This document shows positions 50,267 to 59,187 of a stretch of DNA of 64,000 bases, piece after piece. The stretch's first letter is position 1; each line of letters opens with the position of its first letter. Origin of the DNA: Erwinia rhapontici (GTDB lineage Bacteria; Pseudomonadota; Gammaproteobacteria; Enterobacterales; Enterobacteriaceae); the NCBI RefSeq assembly GCF_012271765.1, contig NZ_VRKO01000014.1, positions 62,001 to 126,000 on the forward strand, in the 5' to 3' direction. The position numbers were made by a program, and so were the translations under genes. Below the pieces are notes generated by a model. That model saw only the letters and a list, made by a program, of their open reading frames with translations, was not told where the DNA came from and searched no databases.

Positions 50267-51129
50267 AAACGACCTTCAAACAGGAAGTTGTTCATCAACT
50301 GCTGCACTGGCTGGAAGGGAATATCCATACGCCGCTGACCATTAACGACTTTGTTGAAAAGTCGGGCTATTCAAAATGGCATCTGCAACGTATTTTCAAA
50401 GAGGTGACCGGGCAGAAGCTGGCATCGTATTGTCGTCAGCGGCGGCTGACCTCCAGTGCAGTGATGCTGCGTCTGTTTGATAAACAGATCGACTCCGTTG
50501 GCAGTGAGCACGGTTTCTCCAGCCATAACGTCTACCACAAAACCTTCAAGCGCCATTTCAATGTGACGCCCGCACAGTATCGTGATGCGTTGCACTGGTC
50601 ATGCAAAGGATTGTGTCCGCCGATTAACCTCAGCGAAATGGCTGTTCCTGAAGGTCAACTGGTCGAGCTGGATGCGATGACCTTGCAGGGGCGCGTGACG
50701 GATTATGCTTTCACGCTGGATACCATTTGCCACTTTTGCTGGGATCAACGCGCCATTTTATGGCGGGAGCGACTGGCGTCAGCGGTGGCAAAACCCACCG
50801 CGCTGTACGGTCTGACCAATGTGATCAAAGGTGGCCCGCGTGCCGATGATTGCGCCACCCTGCAGTACCTGGCTTGCTTTGATCCTGATACGGCAAGTGG
50901 GGAAGAGCCTTTGGTGCAGGTGGATATCGAAAAGCAAACTTATCTGCATTTCACTTTCAGCGGCGATGTGCAGCAGTTCGCTGATTTCATCAAGCTGATT
51001 TATGAACATGCTCTGCCGACAGCGGGCGCGGTGCGCCGTGATGGCTACGATATTGAGCGCATCGATCCGCAGCGCATCAGAAGTTCCGCTACCGGTCGCA
51101 TCGACTACTATGTGCCAGTGATTGTCTGA
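50263..51129 (+). CDS. Rob-like AraC regulator with GyrI-type effector domain
   Basis: The 288-residue protein has the MarA/SoxS/Rob-type AraC domain at the N-terminus (TPLTINDFVEKSGYSKWHLQ, RIFKEVTGQKLASYCRQRRL, SVGSEHGFSSHNVYHKTFKR) followed by a GyrI/Rob-like effector-binding domain. This is the domain order of E. coli Rob and RobA-like regulators of efflux and stress genes. It starts with GTG overlapping the TetR gene. Targets are unknown. It ends before a strong hairpin. Confidence 0.87.
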   Translation: MKTTFKQEVVHQLLHWLEGNIHTPLTINDFVEKSGYSKWHLQRIFKEVTGQKLASYCRQRRLTSSAVMLRLFDKQIDSVGSEHGFSSHNVYHKTFKRHFNVTPAQYRDALHWSCKGLCPPINLSEMAVPEGQLVELDAMTLQGRVTDYAFTLDTICHFCWDQRAILWRERLASAVAKPTALYGLTNVIKGGPRADDCATLQYLACFDPDTASGEEPLVQVDIEKQTYLHFTFSGDVQQFADFIKLIYEHALPTAGAVRRDGYDIERIDPQRIRSSATGRIDYYVPVIV

Positions 51130-51142
51130 TTGCAGGATCGGG

Positions 51143-51177
51143 TATGCCCGTTCCCTGTTATCCAGGGACCGGGCATA
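51143..51177. terminator. Bidirectional hairpin between AraC and BhsA-like genes
   Basis: TATGCCCGTTCCCTG pairs with CAGGGACCGGGCATA around a 5-base loop, with one G-U pair. It lies between convergent genes and resembles the GGGCATGCCC palindromes elsewhere in the window. Confidence 0.8.
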
Positions 51178-51200
51178 TAACCGTAAACTGTCTGTCGGTG

Positions 51201-51413
51201 TTATTTCAGCAGTTCAGCTGTCATGTGAACGCCATTGTTGGTATTGGCTTCAGTAATTTTGTAAGACGATGCACCCGCCTGCTGTGCCTGAGCGGCGATA
51301 CTGGCTTCTGCGCTGTCCAGCGTTGAACCGGTTGCTGTCACGCTTTGTGCGAAGCTGGCGAAAGAAACGGTAGAAAGCACGATAACTGCTGCAAAAGTTT
51401 TGATGGATTTCAT
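51201..51413 (-). CDS. YhcN/BhsA-family periplasmic stress protein (DUF1471)
   Basis: This 70-residue protein has a signal peptide (MKSIKTFAAVIVLSTVSFASFA) and a mature part SVTATGSTLDSAEASIAAQA...YKITEANTNNGVHMTAELLK, the DUF1471 (YdgH/BhsA/McbA) pattern. Small proteins of this family sit in the periplasm and respond to acid, peroxide, metal or biofilm conditions. The gene is probably monocistronic. Confidence 0.88.
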   Translation of the reverse strand: MKSIKTFAAVIVLSTVSFASFAQSVTATGSTLDSAEASIAAQAQQAGASSYKITEANTNNGVHMTAELLK

Positions 51414-51728
51414 GGGGTAGTTCCTTTATTAAGTTTGTATGATTGAGGCTTGTTGCCTCGTTGAAAGCAATACTACGCTTGCTAATGAAGTAGTGATAGC
51501 GGAGTGATTTGCTCATCTATATCAAATAATTTGATTGAAAATTGACAGCGTTTTACATTGCTTGCAGAACGCTGACTGACAACGTTATTTCACGCAGTAG
51601 ATTGACGTTGCATGACATTGGCTGCCCGAAAATAGTTCTTCCTTTCGCGTAATAATAAAAATGATTATCATTCAACTTAATGCTACGCTCAGGCGGCCGC
51701 TTTGCTCTGTCGCCAGTGAGAACCTATC
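51414..51728. promoter_or_regulatory. Control region between BhsA-like gene and FecI gene, with Fur box
   Basis: This 315-bp gap includes the BhsA-like promoter at its left end and, at 51657-51675, AAAATGATTATCATTCAA, a good Fur-box match (ATGATTATCAT core) 54 bases before the sigma-factor gene. No ORF was found. The Fur box implies iron repression of the fecI/fecR-like genes. Confidence 0.75.
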
Positions 51729-52229
51729 GTGTCAGCGTTTGAACAGTATTACGTAGAAGTCCTGCGCTTTCTGACGCGTAAGCTGCGCGACCGCGACAGC
51801 GCCCAGGAGATGACGCAGGAAACGTTCAGCCGGGCGTTGACGTTGCCATCCGGTGGGCCGGTGCAATCACCGCGCGGCCTGCTCTATCACATCGCACGTA
51901 ACCTGCTGGTCGACCGCTATCGCCATCAGCAGCGTCAATCCCATGAAAACCTTGATGACATCGATGAATCCTGTATTGTCGCACCCGGCGGCTGGCAGCC
52001 TGAGGCTCAGGCCGAAAGCAGCCAGTATGCGGCTCAACTGGTGGCGACTATCGACAGTCTGCCACCGCGCTGTCGTCAGGCGTTCGTGCTGCACCGTTTT
52101 GACGGGCTCTCACAGAATGAGGTGGCGAAGCAGATGGGGATTTCTACCAATATGGTTGAAAAACATATTATTCGGGCGATGACGGCCTGCCGGGAATGCA
52201 GCGAACGCTGGCAGGACAGCAAGGGATAA
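51729..52229 (+). CDS. FecI-type ECF sigma factor
   Basis: This 166-residue sigma-70 ECF factor of the FecI group shows region 2 (FLTRKLRDRDSAQEMTQETF, LYHIARNLLVDRYRHQQR) and region 4 (LPPRCRQAFVLHRFDGLSQ, EVAKQMGISTNMVEKHIIRA). It would direct RNA polymerase to the receptor gene at 53377. It starts with GTG at 51729. A Fur box precedes it, and the anti-sigma gene follows after 4 bases. Confidence 0.92.
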   Translation: MSAFEQYYVEVLRFLTRKLRDRDSAQEMTQETFSRALTLPSGGPVQSPRGLLYHIARNLLVDRYRHQQRQSHENLDDIDESCIVAPGGWQPEAQAESSQYAAQLVATIDSLPPRCRQAFVLHRFDGLSQNEVAKQMGISTNMVEKHIIRAMTACRECSERWQDSKG

Positions 52230-52233
52230 TGCG

Positions 52234-53286
52234 ATGAATACCTCTGATTCCTCACGCACCGAACGGGCGGAGAAAGCCCAGCACTGGCTACTACAACAGC
52301 AGGCGGGGTTAACGCCCCGGCAGCAGCGGGAGTTTGCGCGCTGGCAGGCTGATGACGACAATGCTGCTGAGTTTGCCCGGGCGCAGCGCTTGTGGCAGCA
52401 ACTGGGTGCGTTGCCTGCGGCTGATATTGCCCGCCTGCGCCAGCAAACCCGGCGCGAACTGTCCGCCCCGACACGGCGGACCCGACTGCTTTGGCCTGCA
52501 ATGGCGATGCTGTTGCTGGCGGTGCTGGTCTGGCCTGCCTGGCAGAGCCTCGCCCCGGCTCAGTTCGAACAGAGCTACGCCACTGCACGCGGCGAACAGC
52601 GTCTGATTACCCTTCCTGATGGCAGTGAACTGAATCTGGATGCAGGCACCCGGCTGCATGTTGCTTTTTATCCGCAGCGGCGCGAAGTGTGGCTGGAGCA
52701 GGGGCAGGCCTTTTTCCAGGTGGCGCATCAGGCAGAACGCCCTCTGACGGTGCGTAGTGGCCCGTCACGGGTGACGGTACTCGGCACCGCCTTCAGCGTT
52801 CGTTATATTCCGCACTCGATGAGTGGGGAAGGGGTGGATGTCGCAGTGCGTTCCGGTGCCGTGCGCGTTGGCCCGCTGTCAGGCTGGGAATACAGCTGGT
52901 GGCGATTGGTGAAAACCGTTGGACTGTCTCAGGCTGATGCTCATCTTCAGGTGCTGCGCGCCGGGCAACAGGGCCGCAGTGATGCCCGTGGTTTGCTGGT
53001 GGCAGAAAACGCCATTGCTCCGCAGGCGGTCGCCCCCTGGCAGCAGGCGCGAGTCAACTTTGATAACACCCCGCTACCGCTGGCGCTGGCCGAATTCGCC
53101 CGCTACGGTGCGGTGAACTATCAGGCAGATCCGCAGCTGGCGGATTTGCGCATCACAGGAAGTTTCGAATTGCAGCGGCTGGACAGTTTTGCCAGAGCGC
53201 TACCCGCCGTGCTGCCGGTGGTACTGAAGAAGCAGGGTGACAGCACACTGATCGTGCCGCGTAACAGCAAAGCAAAAAAGTCGTAA
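52234..53286 (+). CDS. FecR-type transmembrane sigma regulator
   Basis: The 350-residue protein has a cytoplasmic N-terminus with the FecR pattern (AQHWLLQQQAGLTPRQQREF), one transmembrane helix near residues 89-105 (LLWPAMAMLLLAVLVWPAW), a periplasmic FecR domain (RLITLPDGSELNLDAGTRL) and a C-terminal STN-like domain (VNFDNTPLPLALAEFARYG). It relays the signal from the loaded receptor to the FecI-like sigma factor. The length exceeds E. coli FecR (317). Confidence 0.92.
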   Translation: MNTSDSSRTERAEKAQHWLLQQQAGLTPRQQREFARWQADDDNAAEFARAQRLWQQLGALPAADIARLRQQTRRELSAPTRRTRLLWPAMAMLLLAVLVWPAWQSLAPAQFEQSYATARGEQRLITLPDGSELNLDAGTRLHVAFYPQRREVWLEQGQAFFQVAHQAERPLTVRSGPSRVTVLGTAFSVRYIPHSMSGEGVDVAVRSGAVRVGPLSGWEYSWWRLVKTVGLSQADAHLQVLRAGQQGRSDARGLLVAENAIAPQAVAPWQQARVNFDNTPLPLALAEFARYGAVNYQADPQLADLRITGSFELQRLDSFARALPAVLPVVLKKQGDSTLIVPRNSKAKKS

Positions 53287-53337
53287 AAAAAATGGCGATG
53301 TGACGTCAGGGTTTTGTCGACCTGTGCGTCTACTAAG

Positions 53338-53355
53338 GGAAATGATTCTTATTAC
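53338..53355 (+). promoter_or_regulatory. FecI-type promoter and Fur-like site before the receptor
   Basis: GGAAAT (53338-53343) equals the -35 element recognised by FecI at the E. coli fecA promoter. It overlaps AAATGATTCTTATTAC, a partial Fur box. It lies 34-40 bases before the receptor start. Both assignments are by eye. Confidence 0.5.
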
Positions 53356-53376
53356 ATAACCTTTGGGAACTGACAC

Positions 53377-55746
53377 ATGGCTCTGTTTACCTTTGCTGCA
53401 CTGCCGGGAAAATCTCTTAAATACAGCGCAGTATCGCTGGCTATCGCACTGAATACGCTGGCGCCTTATGCTGCTGCGGCAAGTACAACCGTGGCAGTTT
53501 CACTGCCGCAGCAGCCGTTGTCGTCGGCGCTGAACGCGCTGGCACAACAGGCTGGCGTTCAGCTTATCGTTGCGCCATCGGCGGTCGCCAATAAAACCGC
53601 CCCTGCCGTGAGCGGCACCATGACGCTGGAAAGCGCCCTCGACCGCCTGTTACAGGGCAGTGGCCTGCACTACAGTCGCCAGAACGATATGGTCACCGTC
53701 GAGCCGGGCGATACCCTGGATGGCAACACGCTGACAGTCACCGCCAACAGCGGCCAGCAGGGCGGCAGTGTTCCGCAGCAGACCAGCAGCGCCACCAAAA
53801 CCAACAGCTCACTGCTGGACGTCCCGCAGTCAGTCTCCGTGATCAGTCGCCAGCAGATGGACCGCCAGAACGTACAAAGTGTGACGGAAGCACTGCGCTA
53901 TGTGCCGGGGGTAAAAACCGAAACCTACGGCGTTGACCCAAAAGGCTATGACTGGATTTATATTCGTGGCTTCAATGCATTAACCACTAACGACTATCGT
54001 GACGGTCTGCGCCAGCTCAACAACAGCTACAGCTATTTCCGTACCGAGCCGTATGCACTGGAACGCATCGATGTGGTACGCGGCCCGTCATCCACCCTGT
54101 TTGGCCTGGGTGATGCCGGTGGCATTATCAACCGCGTCAGCAAACTGCCGACCGCCCAGGGCGTGCATGAAGTGGAAGTGCAGCTTGGCAACTTCGACCG
54201 CCGCCAGCTGCAGTTCGACCTTAGCGACAAGATTAATGATGACAGCCGTTATCTCTACCGTCTGGTGGGGGTAGCGCGCGACAGCAATACCCAGTTCCAG
54301 TACGCCAACGGCCCGAAAGTGAAAGATGATCGCGTGTATATCGCCCCCTCATTCACCTGGCTGCCGAATGCCGACACCAGCCTGACGCTGCGTGCCGACT
54401 ACCTGCGCGACAGCTCCGGCGGCACCATCGCCGTATTGACGGAGCCTGATGGCAAAGTCACCGATACGCTGCTGGGCGATTACAGCTATAACCATTTCCG
54501 CAACGAGCAGTTCACCGTGGGTTATGAGTTTAGTCATCAACTGAATGATGCTATCCAGCTGCGCCAGAACCTGCGTTTTGGTCAGACCGATACCATCCTC
54601 AATAACCTGCTGCCGGGCGCGACGGATTACACCGCAGGCACCCAGGCACGTAATGCTGTGCGTTTTGATGAGCATATGCAGGCGTTCAACATCGACAACC
54701 AGTTACAGGCTGATTTTGCCACTGGTACGATCAATCACACTTTGCTGACCGGCATCGATTACAGCTGGTTGGACGGTAACGCAAAACGCTTTAACCAGGC
54801 TGCTCCGACGCTGAATATCTTCCAGCCACAGTACGGTGTGGATATTTCTGACCCGACCACGCTGGTGAATAATAACAATCAGACCACCTCCCAGCTTGGC
54901 GTCTATGCGCAGGACCAGATCTCCCTGACGCCGAACTGGCTGCTGACCGTGGGGGGGCGGCATGACGATATCAGTATGCGTACCCAGAACAACCTGACGG
55001 AGAACACCAGCTGGTTGGATAAAGATGCCTGGACCGGTCGCGCCGGGTTGACCTGGCTGGTGGGTAACGGCCTGGCGCCATATATCAGTTATGCTGAGTC
55101 CTTTACGCCGAACAGCGGGACAGACAGCAGCAATAATACGTTCACGCCGAGTAAGGCACACCAGGTTGAGGCCGGGATCAAATACCAGCCCGATGCTGAC
55201 CTGTTGATGACGCTGGCAGCCTTTGAAATCACCAAAACCAATGTGCTGACCAACGAACTGGTCAATGGCCTGGCGACCGGTTACCAGACGGCCTCGGGCG
55301 AAGTGCGTTCACGCGGTATTGAGTGGGAAACCCAGGCGCAGCTGACGCAAAATCTGCATGCGCTGGCGTCTTACAGCTATACCGATACGGAAATCACCAA
55401 GAGCAATGACGGCGTGCAGGGCAATAAACAGGCTAACGTCCCGAAACATATGGCGTCAGTATGGTTGAGCTATGGCTTCACCCAGGGCGTGTTGAATGGC
55501 CTGACGCTGAACAGCGGCGCACGCTACGTCGGCAGCATGTATGGCGATAATGAAAATACGGTGGCGGTGAAGAACTTTGCTCTGGTTGATGCGGGCGCTG
55601 CGTATAAGGTTAACCAGCATCTGACCTTCGGGATGAATGTGCAGAATCTGCTGAACCATCAGTATGTTGGCACCTGTGACGGCACCACCAGCTGCTATCC
55701 GGGCCAGGAGCGTACGTTGATTGGTTCCGTGAAATATAACTTCTGA
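53377..55746 (+). CDS. TonB-dependent ferric-siderophore receptor with STN signalling domain
   Basis: This 789-residue outer-membrane protein has a signal peptide (to about residue 36), an STN domain (LPQQPLSSALNALAQQAGVQ, LESALDRLLQGSGLHY) that would contact FecR, a plug domain (DVPQSVSVISRQQMD, RYVPGVKTETYG, IRGFNALTTNDYRDGL, RIDVVRGPSSTLFGLGDAGG) and a 22-strand barrel ending in VKYNF. It resembles the FpvA/FoxA/FhuE class of hydroxamate-type receptors. The following FhuD- and FhuB-like genes favour a hydroxamate siderophore. Its stop overlaps the next start. Confidence 0.93.
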   Translation: MALFTFAALPGKSLKYSAVSLAIALNTLAPYAAAASTTVAVSLPQQPLSSALNALAQQAGVQLIVAPSAVANKTAPAVSGTMTLESALDRLLQGSGLHYSRQNDMVTVEPGDTLDGNTLTVTANSGQQGGSVPQQTSSATKTNSSLLDVPQSVSVISRQQMDRQNVQSVTEALRYVPGVKTETYGVDPKGYDWIYIRGFNALTTNDYRDGLRQLNNSYSYFRTEPYALERIDVVRGPSSTLFGLGDAGGIINRVSKLPTAQGVHEVEVQLGNFDRRQLQFDLSDKINDDSRYLYRLVGVARDSNTQFQYANGPKVKDDRVYIAPSFTWLPNADTSLTLRADYLRDSSGGTIAVLTEPDGKVTDTLLGDYSYNHFRNEQFTVGYEFSHQLNDAIQLRQNLRFGQTDTILNNLLPGATDYTAGTQARNAVRFDEHMQAFNIDNQLQADFATGTINHTLLTGIDYSWLDGNAKRFNQAAPTLNIFQPQYGVDISDPTTLVNNNNQTTSQLGVYAQDQISLTPNWLLTVGGRHDDISMRTQNNLTENTSWLDKDAWTGRAGLTWLVGNGLAPYISYAESFTPNSGTDSSNNTFTPSKAHQVEAGIKYQPDADLLMTLAAFEITKTNVLTNELVNGLATGYQTASGEVRSRGIEWETQAQLTQNLHALASYSYTDTEITKSNDGVQGNKQANVPKHMASVWLSYGFTQGVLNGLTLNSGARYVGSMYGDNENTVAVKNFALVDAGAAYKVNQHLTFGMNVQNLLNHQYVGTCDGTTSCYPGQERTLIGSVKYNF

Positions 55747-56642
55747 TGTCACAGGGATTGTGGCGGCGGCGCGACTGCCTGAAAGCGCTGTTGCTGGCAC
55801 CGCTGGCGTTCAGTCGCGATCTGTACGCGCAGCCGCTGGCGACAGATCGCATTGTGGCGATTAACTGGGCGGCAGCGGAGCTGATGCTGACACTCGGGAT
55901 CACGCCGCTGGCGATCTCCGACAGCGGCTATTTTCGCCGCCGCATCCCCGACCCGGTGCTGCCTGCCGTGGTCAGGGATATCGGCCCTTACTGGGAACCC
56001 AATCTGGAGTATCTTGCCCAACTGCGGCCATCACTGATCCTCAGTGATGCGCTGTCGCCGTCAATCCTGACGGCGCTGGCGCGGATTGCTCCGGTGGAAG
56101 TGGTGAATATCTACCCGGCGGAGGGGGATGCCTGGCAGTCGCTGTGTGACTGGCTGCTGCCGCTGGCGGCCCGGCTTAATCGTTTGGCGCAGGCACAACA
56201 ATTGCTGGATGCGGCCAGCCAGCATCTGGCTGATTTACGACAGCAACTGGCGACGCGTGCGCGTCCGAAAGTGTGTGTGGCGGTGCTCAATCAGGACGGT
56301 AAGCATGCCACGGTTTATGGCCAGCACAGTCTGGTGCAGTGCGTACTGGATCGGCTGGGGCTGGTAAATGCCTGGCAACAGCCGGGTAACCGCATTGGGT
56401 TGGCGAATGTCAGCATCGATCGTCTGGCGACTCTGGCTGATACCCGGCTGTTTTATAGTGAATTGCCCACCACCGCTGACCGGCTGCGCAAGGCACGGCA
56501 GTCCAGCGCGTTGTGGCAGCATCTTCCTCTGGTGCAGCAGGGCGATGCCGTCCCGCTGCCCTCCTTTTTTCCGTTTGGTGGTGTACGCACCGCCCTGCGT
56601 CTTGCCGACAGCCTGGCGCTGCGGCTGCTGAGTGAACCCTGA
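55746..56642 (+). CDS. FhuD-like siderophore-binding periplasmic protein
   Basis: This 298-residue class III binding protein has a twin-arginine-like leader (WRRRDCLKALLLAPLAF), as E. coli FhuD does. The body has DRIVAINWAAAELMLTLGI, the long backbone helix region and VSIDRLATLADTRLF, typical of the TroA/FhuD fold. It carries ferric siderophore from the receptor to the permease. The ATG overlaps the receptor stop (TGATG), showing one operon. Confidence 0.88.
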   Translation: MSQGLWRRRDCLKALLLAPLAFSRDLYAQPLATDRIVAINWAAAELMLTLGITPLAISDSGYFRRRIPDPVLPAVVRDIGPYWEPNLEYLAQLRPSLILSDALSPSILTALARIAPVEVVNIYPAEGDAWQSLCDWLLPLAARLNRLAQAQQLLDAASQHLADLRQQLATRARPKVCVAVLNQDGKHATVYGQHSLVQCVLDRLGLVNAWQQPGNRIGLANVSIDRLATLADTRLFYSELPTTADRLRKARQSSALWQHLPLVQQGDAVPLPSFFPFGGVRTALRLADSLALRLLSEP

Positions 56643-58540
56643 TGTCACGCTATGCGCCGCTGGCGCTGTTCTGCGGTTTGCTGCTGTTGGCGCTGGCGCT
56701 GACGGCCCACCATCTGTTGCCGTTGTTGCACGACAAGGGCAACGGTCACCTGCTGCTGCACTACAGTTTTCTCCCCCGACTGACGATCAGCCTGCTGGCC
56801 GGAGGCGCACTGGCGCTGGCCGGTCTGCTTTTCCAGCAGGTACTGCGTAATCCGCTGGCCGAACCTGCCACTCTTGGCGTAGCCGCTGGATCGAATCTGG
56901 CGATTGCGCTGGCGCTGGTGCTGGCACCCGGTCTGCTGGTGTGGGGGATGGCACCGGTGGCGCTAGTGGGCGCGGGCATCACCACTCTGTTACTGCTGTT
57001 GCTGGTGGCGAAGCAGCAGCTGGCGACGCTGAACATCCTCCTCGCGGGCATGGTACTGAGCCTGTATGCCAGCGCCATTTCTACGCTGCTGGTCATGTTT
57101 AACCACGACTATCTCAGCGATTTGTTCAGCTGGCAGGCGGGGGCACTCGGTCAGAATGGCTGGGACAGTGTGCGTCTGCTGCTGTTGCCGTTGCTGCTGC
57201 TGAGTGGTGGAAGCCTGCTGCTGGCTCGACCGTTAACGCTGATCGGTCTGTCAGAGCAGAGTGCCGCCAGCCTCGGCGCTTCACCGTTGACCGTTCGCCT
57301 GCTGACGCTGTTGATCGCCGTGGCGCTCAGTGCGTTGGTCACCAGTCAGCTAGGCATTATCAGCTTTATTGGCCTGGCGGCTCCCGCACTGGTGCGGCTG
57401 CTGGGCGTACGCCGTTTCAGCCAGCAGTTACCCTGGACCCTGGCCTTTGGGGCATTGCTGTTATGGCTGATTGACCAACTGGCACAGTCACTTTCTCCCG
57501 CAGCGGGCGATGTGCCAACCGGCGCGATTACCGCATTATTCAGTGCGCCGCTGATCCTGCTGCTGCTGTCCCGCCAGCGGACCATTCGTTTTCCTCAGGC
57601 CGCAGCGGATGTACCTGCTTTTTCTCCACCATTGGGTGGCCGTAAGATCGCACTACTCCTGTGCCTGCTGTTGCTGACGATCGGCTTGTCGCTGGGATGG
57701 AATCGTCAGTTCACTGAAGGGATGCTGCTGGCGTGGCGCTGGCCGCGGCTGCTGGGATCGCTGGCTGCCGGAGCGATGCTGGCGGTGGCGGGTGTGTTAA
57801 TTCAGCGCCTGACGCGCAACCCGCTGGCCAGCCCTGAGTTGCTGGGCATCAGCAGCGGCGCATCCCTGGCGATACTGCTACTGTTTATGCTGGCGGGACC
57901 GTTATCATGGATGTTTCCTGCCGCGCTGCTCGGCAGCCTGCTGGCGACCGGGGCGATGTTGTGGCTGGGGGCCCGGCGGGGTTTTCAACCACAGCGTCTG
58001 GTGCTGGTGGGGTTGTGTCTGACCAGTATCAGCGGCGCGCTGACCAGCCTGCTGATGCTAAGCGGTGACCCGCGTGCGTTGCAATTGCTGAACTGGAGCA
58101 CTGGCTCGACCGCAGGTATCACGGCCAGCGTTGCGTTGTTCGGGGCAGGGCTGGCGGTCGTGTTGATTCCTTTGACGCTGCTGCTCCGGCGTGGTCTGCA
58201 ACTGCTGGGATTGGGCACACAGCCCGCGCAGTCGTTGGGGCTGCATTTGCGTACCCATAGTCTGTTAATTCTGCTGCTGGCGGCGGCGCTAACGGCGGGC
58301 GGTACGTTGTTGATCGGGCCGCTGAGTTTTGTCGGACTGATCGCTCCACAGCTTGCTCGCTACAGTGGTGCGCGCAGTGTGTCCGCTCAGATTGGGCTGG
58401 CAGCATTGCTGGGGGCAACGCTGATGGTGCTGGCCGACTGGCTCGGACGTAACATCGCCTGGCCGTGGCCCGTTTCGGCAGGGATAATTTGCTCACTGAT
58501 CGGCGCACCCTGGTTTTTATGGCAACTACGTCGGCGCTGA
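56642..58540 (+). CDS. FhuB-like fused siderophore permease
   Basis: The 632-residue inner-membrane protein is a tandem fusion of two FecCD-type permease halves of about 316 residues. The first has PRLTISLLAGGALALAG and RNPLAEPATLGVAAGSNLAI. The second has PRLLGSLAAGAMLAVAG and RNPLASPELLGISSGASLAI. Each ends in a GLAAPALVRLL / GLIAPQLARYS segment. This is the FhuB architecture. No FhuC-like ATPase gene follows or precedes it in the window, so the ATPase must be encoded elsewhere. Confidence 0.92.
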   Translation: MSRYAPLALFCGLLLLALALTAHHLLPLLHDKGNGHLLLHYSFLPRLTISLLAGGALALAGLLFQQVLRNPLAEPATLGVAAGSNLAIALALVLAPGLLVWGMAPVALVGAGITTLLLLLLVAKQQLATLNILLAGMVLSLYASAISTLLVMFNHDYLSDLFSWQAGALGQNGWDSVRLLLLPLLLLSGGSLLLARPLTLIGLSEQSAASLGASPLTVRLLTLLIAVALSALVTSQLGIISFIGLAAPALVRLLGVRRFSQQLPWTLAFGALLLWLIDQLAQSLSPAAGDVPTGAITALFSAPLILLLLSRQRTIRFPQAAADVPAFSPPLGGRKIALLLCLLLLTIGLSLGWNRQFTEGMLLAWRWPRLLGSLAAGAMLAVAGVLIQRLTRNPLASPELLGISSGASLAILLLFMLAGPLSWMFPAALLGSLLATGAMLWLGARRGFQPQRLVLVGLCLTSISGALTSLLMLSGDPRALQLLNWSTGSTAGITASVALFGAGLAVVLIPLTLLLRRGLQLLGLGTQPAQSLGLHLRTHSLLILLLAAALTAGGTLLIGPLSFVGLIAPQLARYSGARSVSAQIGLAALLGATLMVLADWLGRNIAWPWPVSAGIICSLIGAPWFLWQLRRR

Positions 58541-58602
58541 ATGAGTGCCGACGCATCTGCCTGCGACTGATATTGACCAGTCCGGCGGTGTCTCTCTGGC
58601 TG

Positions 58603-58998
58603 TCAGGTGGTCAGCAGCTGATGTAGCGCCTGTAAATCACGTTTCACCCATTCCAGTTCCTGGGCGAATTTTTCATCCGACAGCAGTGGCTGGCGAAAAA
58701 CGGTGATTAACACCTGTGAGCCCTCTTCGTTGGCGACAATGCGCATAGGAACGAAGATTTCTTTGCTATAACCGCTGTCAATATAGTGGTCCATAATGCA
58801 GAACGGGTTATGTTCGGTGAAGCGTACTTTGACCGGTCCCTGTGGGCCACGCCCTTTCCAGCTATTGCCATCTGGCTCAAGCGGCCCCTGACTCAGACCC
58901 GAAGCCCACTTGGGGAAAAACTCCGGTTTCCAGATCGTTTCATACAAATCTACCCAGTTACGATGGATAGCCAGGCTAAGAGTATGTGAGGACAGCAT
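58603..58998 (-). CDS. SRPBCC-fold (START-like) protein
   Basis: This 131-residue protein has the helix-grip pattern of polyketide-cyclase/Aha1-like SRPBCC proteins: HRNWVDLYETIWKPEFFPKW, VKVRFTEHNPF, YIDSGYSKEIFVPMRIVANE. It is predicted to be cytoplasmic and to bind a small hydrophobic ligand. The role is unknown. It stands alone between the siderophore operon and the T6SS genes. Confidence 0.75.
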   Translation of the reverse strand: MLSSHTLSLAIHRNWVDLYETIWKPEFFPKWASGLSQGPLEPDGNSWKGRGPQGPVKVRFTEHNPFCIMDHYIDSGYSKEIFVPMRIVANEEGSQVLITVFRQPLLSDEKFAQELEWVKRDLQALHQLLTT

Positions 58999-59039
58999 AA
59001 TACCTCCGGTCAGTGGTCAATAACGGATTTAACCATCCT

Positions 59040-59176
59040 GAAAGGAAGATGGGAAGGAGGAGCGTTCCATTGTGTTAACTGGGTAGCGAAGCGCGAGGAC
59101 TGAAGCGACAAACGTGAAGGCGGTCTGACCTGAATAAGGTCCCTCACCGCTAGCGCAGCTTTCCGCTACGGTGAGG
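59040..59176. repeat. Intergenic repeat-like sequence and long hairpin near the T6SS end
   Basis: CCTCACCG-C-TAGCG pairs with CGCTA-CGGTGAGG across 59142-59176, with a one-base bulge. Upstream, GTAGCGAAGCGCGAGGAC and CGACAAACGTGAAGGCGGTC look like a dispersed intergenic element rather than coding DNA. It may terminate the tssE transcript; there is no T-tract. Confidence 0.45.
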
Positions 59177-59187
59177 AATCTTGTCAT

